From Blastocatellia bacterium (GTDB lineage: Bacteria > Acidobacteriota > Blastocatellia > Pyrinomonadales > Pyrinomonadaceae): a stretch of DNA of 12,324 nt. Below, in pieces: positions 7,701-12,324 of the stretch. How positions within the stretch are numbered: the stretch's first letter is position 1; each line of letters opens with the position of its first letter. The notes beneath the pieces are model-generated. The model was not told the DNA's origin, ran no database searches, and was given only the letters and a program-made list of their open reading frames with translations. A program made the position numbers and the translations under genes. The stretch covers positions 25,633 to 37,956 of the forward strand of contig DNNE01000062.1 of NCBI GenBank assembly GCA_003487805.1, read 5' to 3'.

Positions 7701-8044
7701 TCAGACAAACCGATCGCGCCAACTGACGCGGTGCCGAAAACCGAGCCGTCAGTAATCGGCTCCCAGTTGATGCCCCCGTCACTCGTCTTCCAGACGCCGC
7801 CGCCAACACCGCCAAAGTAAAAGACCATTGGCTGTGAAGCGACGCCGGCAACCGCGGTCGATCGCCCCCCGCGAAATGGACCAATCTGTCGCCATTGCAG
7901 AACCTTTAATGAGTCATTGGGATTGGTGGCAGGCGTTGTACCCGCTGCTTGCCGGCGTTGGCCGGTCGTGGCGATCGCGCCGAGCGCGAAGGCCAGTGCA
8001 ATTACAATCGCAGACAGAAAAGACGCACGTGAACGCGTGAACAT
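4793..8044 (-). CDS. Large secreted Asp-box (BNR/VPS10-sortilin-like) beta-propeller protein
   Basis: A 1083-residue exported protein. A signal peptide is evident at 1-26 (MFTRSRASF then a hydrophobic run ending near ATTG). Eleven Asp-box motifs S/T-x-D-x-G-x-x-W/F are visible, starting near residues 87, 143, 194, 252, 302, 348, 389, 533, 600, 655 and 699. This implies one or two large beta-propellers spanning about 50-745. A proline/glycine-rich region with a poly-Gly/Gln insert lies at 831-860, then a beta-rich segment (868-925, VPGTYQVKLTFDG). A helical, probably coiled-coil tail covers 930-1072. Such proteins are often annotated as glycosyl hydrolases, but I see no sialidase arginine triad or other glycosidase signature, so an enzymatic role is not supported. 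Binding or scaffolding outside the cytoplasm is equally plausible. The start is well supported: GGAGGAG (complement of 8054-8060) lies 9 bases before the ATG. It is monocistronic and converges on the eight-cysteine gene. Confidence 0.93.
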   Translation of the reverse strand: MFTRSRASFLSAIVIALAFALGAIATTGQRRQAAGTTPATNPNDSLKVLQWRQIGPFRGGRSTAVAGVASQPMVFYFGGVGGGVWKTSDGGINWEPITDGSVFGTASVGAIGLSDSDTNTIYVGMGESPIRGNVSHGDGVYKSTDGGKTWKHVGLEDTRQISRIRVHPKNPDIVYVAAQGHVWAPNTDRGVFRSKDGGKTWQKILFRSDKAGACDLVIDPTNPNVLYAGFWEVYRKPWTLESGGAGSGIFKSIDGGDNWTEITRSPGLPRGTIGIVGITVSPANPDRLWAIIEAEDGGVFRSDNGGRTWTRTNEQRNLRQRAWYYTRIYADPKNADEVYVLNTGFYRSNDGGRTFSGIGVPHGDNHDLWIAPDDPNRMIESNDGGANVSFNGGRSWSEQDQPTAQFYRVALDNDFPYHIYGAQQDNSTVRIASRTVEGGITTSDWFDVGGGESGWIQPSPKDSEIIFAGSYDGLITRYDHRTGQLRDVNPYPNNPMGWGAGDIKYRFQWNFPIVFSPHDPGTMYCGANVLFKSTNEGQSWEVISPDLTRNDKSKQGSSGGPITKDNTSIEYYDTIFTVMESPVTAGTIWSGADDGVVYLTRDGGKNWANVTPSKDIMPEWIQINSLDASPFDAGTAYVAATMYKYDDYKPYLYKTSDYGKTWKKITNGIPDGAFTRVIREDPNKRGLLYAGTETGIYISFDDGANWQSMQFNLPVTPVADLAIQKREKELVAATQGRSFWIFDDLPALHQMMDAGGFKATSDTHLFKPKEAYRMPGGGGFNLPPTATIGKNPAGGVVVYYSLKAKPTTDLVLEFVDGGGKSINKFTTRLPRGGGGGGQAGAQGEQQQPAGGDEGFFGGGAPARGTTDVGLNRFVWDMRYPDATRFPGMILWSGQTSGPRVVPGTYQVKLTFDGQTLTQTFDVKPDPRLTTTAAEYAKQLDLSLKIRDKLSETHNAIIQIRDVKKQIDDLVKRVGPQSRPIVDAGNALTKKLTEVEEALYQTKNQSSQDPLNFPIRLNNKLAALLGVVARSETPPNDQSFAVYEELTAQINAQLQKLSQIMKTDVPAFNQLVKDQNIPAIVVKP

Positions 8045-8053
8045 ATGATTGGG

Positions 8054-8060
8054 CTCCTCC
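8054..8060 (-). promoter_or_regulatory. Strong Shine-Dalgarno of the Asp-box protein
   Basis: GGAGGAG on the minus strand, 9 bases before the ATG at 8044. It is the only strong ribosome binding site I see in the window, suggesting this gene is translated efficiently. It fixes the start codon in front of the signal peptide. Confidence 0.75.
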
Positions 8061-8180
8061 AGATTTCGGTGTCACAAAAACGATGCTGTTGGTATTTCTA
8101 AAAGCGGTGAGCGCGCATGCTATCACCAACACTCGGCGAAAAGGAATTGAAAAGTTTGGGCGGTAGCGCTCAAAACCGAA

Positions 8181-8296
8181 CCTTCGTGTGTTTTCGTGAT
8201 TTCTGGTTCGGGTGATTTCGTGGTTTGGTTCTCGTTGATTCATCTGCAAAAGCACACCACGAAGAAACACGAACACTAAACCAATCCACACGAAGG
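8181..8296. repeat. Imperfect inverted repeat in the 380-bp gap (8045-8424)
   Basis: CCTTCGTGTG (8181-8190) and CACACGAAGG (8287-8296) form a perfect 10-bp terminal inverted pair around 96 bp. The interior is built of related TTCGTG / CACGAA words (for example ATTTCGTGG near 8215-8223 and CCACGAAG at 8257-8264), so the whole segment can fold imperfectly. The rest of the gap between the divergent Asp-box and transporter genes shows no convincing reading frame; apart from the ribosome binding site above and the small palindrome at 8379-8396, I see nothing further in it. Confidence 0.6.
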
Positions 8297-8378
8297 CGCG
8301 TGAATGAAAATGATCACGATGCTTCGTCACTACACACGCCTTTGCCGCACGATTGATTCACGAAGCAGGTTCAGCTTT

Positions 8379-8396
8379 GGTAACTTACGTGTTACC
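8379..8396. promoter_or_regulatory. Possible operator palindrome upstream of the transporter
   Basis: GGTAAC (8379-8384), six-base spacer TTACGT, GTTACC (8391-8396): a perfect 6-bp dyad centred 37 bases before the transporter start. Its size and place suit a dimeric repressor or activator site, but a 6-bp dyad can occur by chance and no convincing -10/-35 pair is seen nearby. Confidence 0.25.
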
Positions 8397-8424
8397 TTGA
8401 CGCCGCTATCGGCTCGCATTCGCA

Positions 8425-9798
8425 ATGACTAATGAATCGTCAATAGCTGCAGCTCAGAATGGCTTCTTCGGGAAACTTCTGAAGCCGTTCCGCCCGGCGC
8501 CACCCGCTGAAGTTCAATTCACTGATCCTCAAGTCGTCACGCCCAAATATCGTTACTGGCAAAAACGCGTGCTGTTCTCGTCGATCGTCGGCTACGCGAC
8601 TTTCTATTTTGTGCGGGCTAATCTCCCGTTGGCGATGCCGCTGATGGAACGCAATCTCGGCATTCACAAACAGCAGCTGGGTTTGTTTCTCACCCTGCAT
8701 GGAGTCCTGTACGGAGTATCGAAATTCGCCAACGGCTTTCTTGGCGATCGCGCGAATGCCCGGGCGTTCATGGCTTTTGGCCTGGGTGCTTCGGCGCTGA
8801 TGAATGTGCTGTTCGGTTTCAATTCCGCGGTCATTACCCTGGGATTGATCTGGATGGCCAACGGGTGGTTTCAGGGCATGGGCTTTCCGCCGTGCGCGCG
8901 TCTGCTGACAAATTGGTTTTCACCAAAGCAGTTGGCCAGCCGCATGTCGATCTGGAACACCTCGCACCAGATTGGCGGCGGACTGGTCGCCGCTCTTTGC
9001 GGATATCTGGTGGTGATTAATTGGCGGCTCGCCTTTTTCGTTCCGGCCGCGATCGCTTTCGGTATCGTTATCTTCATCTGGTTTACTCTTCCCGACACAC
9101 CGCCGTCTGTCGGTTTGCCAGAAGTTGCCGGCACGGAGAGTCATTCACAGCAGTACAAATCGCGCGCTGAGTTCCGTCGCTTCGTCATCGATCGAGTCTT
9201 TCGCAACAAGTACATCTGGATCGTTTCGCTGGCGAACTTTTTCGTTTATACCATCCGCTATGCCGTCTTTAATTGGGGCCCGACGATCTTGCTGGAGACA
9301 AAGCATGTCAAGATCACTCATGCGGGGTGGATGCTCGCCGCGTTCGAGGTCAGCGGCGCGCTGGGGGCGATCTCCGGCGGCTGGATTACGGACCGGTACC
9401 TGGGCGGGCGGGCCGTGCGCGTCTGCGTCGTTTACATGGCGCTGGCGGGCGTCGCGCTCTTCGCATTCTGGAAACTTCCCCTGCAATCTGAATTGATGAC
9501 GACCGGATTGCTGGGCGCCGCCGGCTTCTTCGTTTACGGCCCACAATGCCTGCTGGCGGTCGCGGCGGCGAACCTGGCGACCAAGAGAGCTGCCGCTACC
9601 GCGATCGGATTGACCAGCATCTTCGGCTATGCGAGCACGGTGCTTTCCGGTTGGGGACTGGGCGCGCTGGTCCAGCGCTATGACTGGAACGTCGGCTTTG
9701 CAGGACTAATTATCGCCGCCGTGATCGGTACGCTGCTGTTCATCGCAGCCTGGCCGGCGAAGGCGGATGGATATGATGTATCAGAAGCCCGACCGTGA
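8425..9798 (+). CDS. MFS transporter of the organophosphate:phosphate antiporter (GlpT/UhpC) family
   Basis: A 457-residue inner-membrane protein with the hydrophobic pattern of a 12-helix major facilitator. Residues 1-40 are a polar cytosolic tail, followed by YRYWQKRVLFSSIVGYATFYFVRANLPLAMP, the typical entry of this family. R64 (helix 1) and R278 (FFVYTIRYAVFNWGP, helix 7) correspond to the two phosphate-binding arginines of E. coli GlpT (R45, R269). GWFQGMGFPPCARLLTNWFS at 147-166 matches the family signature, but N163 replaces the histidine found in GlpT (H165). A central cytosolic loop spans about 222-262. FVYGPQCLLAVAAANLATKRAAATAIGL at 369-396 is also typical. Substrate could be glycerol-3-phosphate, a sugar phosphate or another phosphate ester; a UhpC-like sensor role is also possible. 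No Shine-Dalgarno precedes the ATG. The last five codons and stop lie inside a 29-bp inverted-repeat arm, so the native C-terminus may have been altered. Confidence 0.93.
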   Translation: MTNESSIAAAQNGFFGKLLKPFRPAPPAEVQFTDPQVVTPKYRYWQKRVLFSSIVGYATFYFVRANLPLAMPLMERNLGIHKQQLGLFLTLHGVLYGVSKFANGFLGDRANARAFMAFGLGASALMNVLFGFNSAVITLGLIWMANGWFQGMGFPPCARLLTNWFSPKQLASRMSIWNTSHQIGGGLVAALCGYLVVINWRLAFFVPAAIAFGIVIFIWFTLPDTPPSVGLPEVAGTESHSQQYKSRAEFRRFVIDRVFRNKYIWIVSLANFFVYTIRYAVFNWGPTILLETKHVKITHAGWMLAAFEVSGALGAISGGWITDRYLGGRAVRVCVVYMALAGVALFAFWKLPLQSELMTTGLLGAAGFFVYGPQCLLAVAAANLATKRAAATAIGLTSIFGYASTVLSGWGLGALVQRYDWNVGFAGLIIAAVIGTLLFIAAWPAKADGYDVSEARP

Positions 9799-9978
9799 GG
9801 GAGGGCAACGCTGGAGAGAGATAAGCCGCGGATGAACGCGGATTACGCTGATAAGAACGAACGAGCAGCTCTGTTTGCTCTGATCCGCGTTTATCCGCGT
9901 AAATCTGCGGCTAATTTATTCCGGTAATTCCGTGCTGAGCGCACCGTAGGTTGCCCTCCCTCACGGTCGGGCTTCTGA
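9781..9978. repeat. 198-bp element with 29-bp perfect terminal inverted repeats
   Basis: Positions 9781-9809 are the exact reverse complement of 9950-9978 (29 of 29). Inside lies a second, imperfect inverted repeat: AGCCGCGGAT-ga-ACGCGGATTACGC from 9824, and ATCCGCG units spaced 10 bp apart at 9883-9909 ending GCGGCT (9907-9912). The segment sits between convergent genes: the left arm contains the last codons and TGA of the transporter, and the right arm ends 5 bp from the stop of the phosphoesterase gene. The structure is MITE- or BIME-like and would also make a strong bidirectional hairpin. No target-site duplication is obvious and no T-tract marks an intrinsic terminator. Confidence 0.88.
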
Positions 9979-9983
9979 CACCA

Positions 9984-12324
9984 TCACCGTTTAAGACCGC
10001 GATCGCGTTCGCGATCCGCATCGGACAAACGCTCCGACGGAGGCACAGCAACGAACGGTTTGAAATCAGGCTTATCCGTGAATACTCCAAACATCGGCAC
10101 CGCCATCGAATCCGTAAGATTCAACGGCTTCAGCCCCAACAACAATTCAATCGTGCGTAACATGCTGAGCTGATCGTAACGATCGTTTACCACCGCATTA
10201 CGCTTCACGTATGGCCCCGCCGCAAATGCGATCGAGCGCGTCGCGTCAACGTGATCGGGCCCGTTCTGCGCGTCGTCCTCTTCTACAAGAATCACCGACT
10301 GCTTCCAGATCGGACTGCGCGCAATCGTTTCGATCACGCGGCCCAGCGCGGTGTCGTTCTGCGCAAGGAATTGATAGGCATCGAGGATTTTCTTGCTGCC
10401 GCCGTCGGTATGATCGTTCGGCAGCCAGATGTAATGCAGTTGCGCGATGTGCCCGAGTCTTACCTGCGTCTCGAAATCTTTTTTCCATTCACGCACGCGA
10501 TCCAGATCCGAAGTTTTCAAGTCCCACGAGCGGAAGCTGAATGGATAATGATAAAGATAATCAGCGAACCGCCGCCGCAGGCGTTCGTCTCGCTTGATGG
10601 TCAACGCCAGGCTGTTATCGCCCGTCAGGAATTCAGAAAGCCTACCGGTAAATTCCGCGTCTCCAAGCAATTCGTAAGCGTGCTCGCGCGTGTCGGCGCG
10701 TCCCGTGTAAGGCAGCGCGAGCTCATTGAATTCAGTTCCCCGATCTTCGCCGGCGGCGGCCAGGTCAACTACCTTGGCATAAAACTTTTTGGATAACTCG
10801 CCCTCCGGCCCATAGAGTTCAGTGAAAATCTTGTAAGCTCGGCTGAATAAGAAATAGTTCTCGCCATAGATCCGATAATCCACTTGCTTCTCGTCGAGGC
10901 GATCCCAAATGTAGGCCGGCGAAAGCATCGCCGGCACCATGCCATAGGGATAACCGCCGCTCGTGCACGGTACCTTAGGCGTCGCGCACGGATTGTTCTT
11001 CGCGTTCCAGCGATACGAATAAGTCAGGTTGCCCATCCACTCGACGAACGGGCTGACATAGCCGCTGGTGGTGAAGCTATGGCCCAGCACGCTGATCTCG
11101 CCGTTGCAGAAAAAATTATCGAGCGTCACGTACTCATCGGCGAGCTGGTGATGAATCGGCGTGACTGAGCGGCCGAAAAGCGTCAGTTTTGGATCGCCGT
11201 TTCCCCGGCCGAGATCGCCAAGCACCTGATCATAAGTTCGATTCTCTTTAATAATGTAGAAGACATATTTTATGGGCAGATTGAACCCCGATTTCGGGGT
11301 GAACAGCGGCCCGCTGCGATTCACCGCAGTGGTCCAGGCACTGAGATTCTTCTGAACATCACTTCGCGGAATGATCGACACGGCGCCTTTCAGCAAAGTG
11401 AGAACATAATCACCGACGCGACTTGAACCGGCGCCCGGCGGCCCTTTCGGATTGGGATGACGCGCGCGAATGCCCTTGGCGCTGAGCACCAGCAGATGAT
11501 TCGCATCTACCAACACTTTAGTCGGATACCAACCGGTCGGAATCAGACCAACTTCCCTGTTGAGTCTGCGATCGATAACCGCGACCGAATTCGTATTTCC
11601 CAACGTCACAAAGAGACGATTGCCATCAAGCGTGCAAGACGTCGGCGACGCACCAAAGCGATTCCCTCTTTGCGCCACGGTGATAGTTGAGGTCACCCTC
11701 TCGGTTTGCGTATCAATCACTGACAGCGAATCGGCGCCGGTATTAACTATGTAGAGCCTGCGGCCGTCGGTGCAGGATTCCTGCGGCGTGCGACCGACAG
11801 CAATACTTTTTGTCAGTTTCAGATCGCGATCAAAGACGAAAACTTTATTTTCACCCAACACCGTGACGAAAAGTTTGCCGTTCAAAAAACGAACCGTGTA
11901 CGGGTAGTAGCCGGCTTTGATTTCGTGCTCGACCTGGCCACTGCTGGTATTGAGCATTCCCATGCCCCCGCCAACAAATCCACCCGTGCCATCCTTCTGC
12001 GTGGCCATGTAACCGACCGCGAGATGCTGTGAATCTACGGGAGCAAGTCCGCCCACAAAACCGCCGACTTTGTATTCGCGAACCACTTCAAAATTCTTGT
12101 CGACGCGATACACTTTCTGATCAAAGCCGCCGCTAATGTAGAGATCGCCATCGAGCGCCACGACCGCACTCGGAAACAGCGAATTCAATCTGAGAGTCTT
12201 GATTACCTGGGCCGTCTGCGGATCGACGATCGAAACTTCCTGAGGCTCCTGGTAGTAGTATCCCGTGTTAAGCACGACCAGCTTGCCCGCAAATTGGACC
12301 ATCTCGTACGGCAGGGGGGGGGGG
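9984..12324 (-). CDS. YVTN beta-propeller / phosphoesterase-family fusion protein (5' end missing)
   Basis: At least 772 residues; the frame stays open through the window edge, so the N-terminus (with any signal peptide) is missing and the ATG at 12302 is internal. Numbering from that Met, 1-330 is a YVTN/NHL-like propeller: repeated blades such as GRRLYIVNTGADSLSVID (180-197) and NRLFVTLGNTNSVAVID (228-244). Residues 343-745 match the PF04185-type phosphoesterase (phospholipase C / acid phosphatase) superfamily. Candidate metal and catalytic residues are KENRTYD (352-358), NGEISVLGHSF (400-410), PNDHTDGG (628-635) and EEDDAQNGPDHVDATRS (674-690). The cysteines (C399, C439, C446) and domain type suggest a periplasmic or secreted protein. 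It probably hydrolyses phosphate mono- or diesters; substrate unknown. It converges with a phosphate-ester antiporter, which would suit uptake of its products, but they are not co-transcribed. Confidence 0.9.
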   Translation of the reverse strand, partial: PPPLPYEMVQFAGKLVVLNTGYYYQEPQEVSIVDPQTAQVIKTLRLNSLFPSAVVALDGDLYISGGFDQKVYRVDKNFEVVREYKVGGFVGGLAPVDSQHLAVGYMATQKDGTGGFVGGGMGMLNTSSGQVEHEIKAGYYPYTVRFLNGKLFVTVLGENKVFVFDRDLKLTKSIAVGRTPQESCTDGRRLYIVNTGADSLSVIDTQTERVTSTITVAQRGNRFGASPTSCTLDGNRLFVTLGNTNSVAVIDRRLNREVGLIPTGWYPTKVLVDANHLLVLSAKGIRARHPNPKGPPGAGSSRVGDYVLTLLKGAVSIIPRSDVQKNLSAWTTAVNRSGPLFTPKSGFNLPIKYVFYIIKENRTYDQVLGDLGRGNGDPKLTLFGRSVTPIHHQLADEYVTLDNFFCNGEISVLGHSFTTSGYVSPFVEWMGNLTYSYRWNAKNNPCATPKVPCTSGGYPYGMVPAMLSPAYIWDRLDEKQVDYRIYGENYFLFSRAYKIFTELYGPEGELSKKFYAKVVDLAAAGEDRGTEFNELALPYTGRADTREHAYELLGDAEFTGRLSEFLTGDNSLALTIKRDERLRRRFADYLYHYPFSFRSWDLKTSDLDRVREWKKDFETQVRLGHIAQLHYIWLPNDHTDGGSKKILDAYQFLAQNDTALGRVIETIARSPIWKQSVILVEEDDAQNGPDHVDATRSIAFAAGPYVKRNAVVNDRYDQLSMLRTIELLLGLKPLNLTDSMAVPMFGVFTDKPDFKPFVAVPPSERLSDADRERDRGLKR
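12314..12324. other. Terminal poly-G run, probable contig-end artefact
   Basis: The window ends in 11 consecutive G residues inside the open phosphoesterase frame, where they would encode three or more consecutive prolines. A homopolymer exactly at the sequence edge is typical of assembly or sequencing artefact, so the last residues upstream of Leu-Pro-Tyr-Glu-Met should not be trusted. Confidence 0.6.

Noticed and set aside
7258..7884. Open frame of 208 codons on the minus strand
   Set aside because: Overlaps the Asp-box gene in another frame and shows no recognisable domain.
7914..8330. Open frame of 138 codons spanning the start of the Asp-box gene and the upstream repeat
   Set aside because: Its N-terminal half is translated repeat sequence and its C-terminal half overlaps the signal peptide region in another frame.

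Overview
The window reads as a chromosomal fragment of a bacterium with moderate-to-high G+C. It lacks phage or insertion-sequence genes. The gene mix is a YacL-type PIN-TRAM protein next to ispD and ispF, a huge secreted Asp-box (BNR/VPS10-like) protein, and a YVTN-propeller/phosphoesterase fusion. Together with many short palindromic intergenic repeats, this suggests a soil-type Acidobacteriota (perhaps Blastocatellia). That placement is inference from gene content and has not been checked by any search. The last 11 bases are a pure G run, so the right edge looks like a contig end or sequencing artefact.

Layout. Positions 1-112 hold a 69-bp palindromic repeat (34-102). From 113 to 4047, on the minus strand, lies a housekeeping cluster read right to left: yacL-like PIN-TRAM (4047-2953), ispD (2947-2261), ispF (2184-1708) and, after a repeat-rich gap, a thymidine/pyrimidine-nucleoside phosphorylase (1432-113). 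A divergent intergenic region (4048-4277) separates this cluster from a small plus-strand eight-cysteine protein (4278-4703). A second, inverted copy of the 34-102 repeat sits at 4709-4781, between that gene and the convergent 1083-residue secreted Asp-box protein (8044-4793, minus). A 380-bp gap (8045-8424) contains another long imperfect inverted repeat. A GlpT/UhpC-type organophosphate transporter runs 8425-9798 (plus). Its last codons and stop lie inside one arm of a 29-bp perfect inverted repeat (9781-9978). The 5'-truncated propeller/phosphoesterase gene (12324-9984, minus) converges on that repeat.

How the genes fit together. IspD and IspF catalyse two steps of the MEP isoprenoid pathway. 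The order yacL-ispD-ispF matches the arrangement known from Bacillus. The phosphorylase salvages pyrimidine nucleosides. The remaining genes are probably independent units: a large secreted propeller protein, a phosphate-ester antiporter and a secreted or periplasmic phosphoesterase. The last two converge and could both act on phosphorylated compounds, but nothing in the sequence proves a link.

The most notable non-coding signal is five distinct families of short inverted repeats, nearly all placed just after stop codons or between genes. I do not see a defence system, CRISPR array, tRNA/rRNA or gene cluster that looks like a new multi-gene system.
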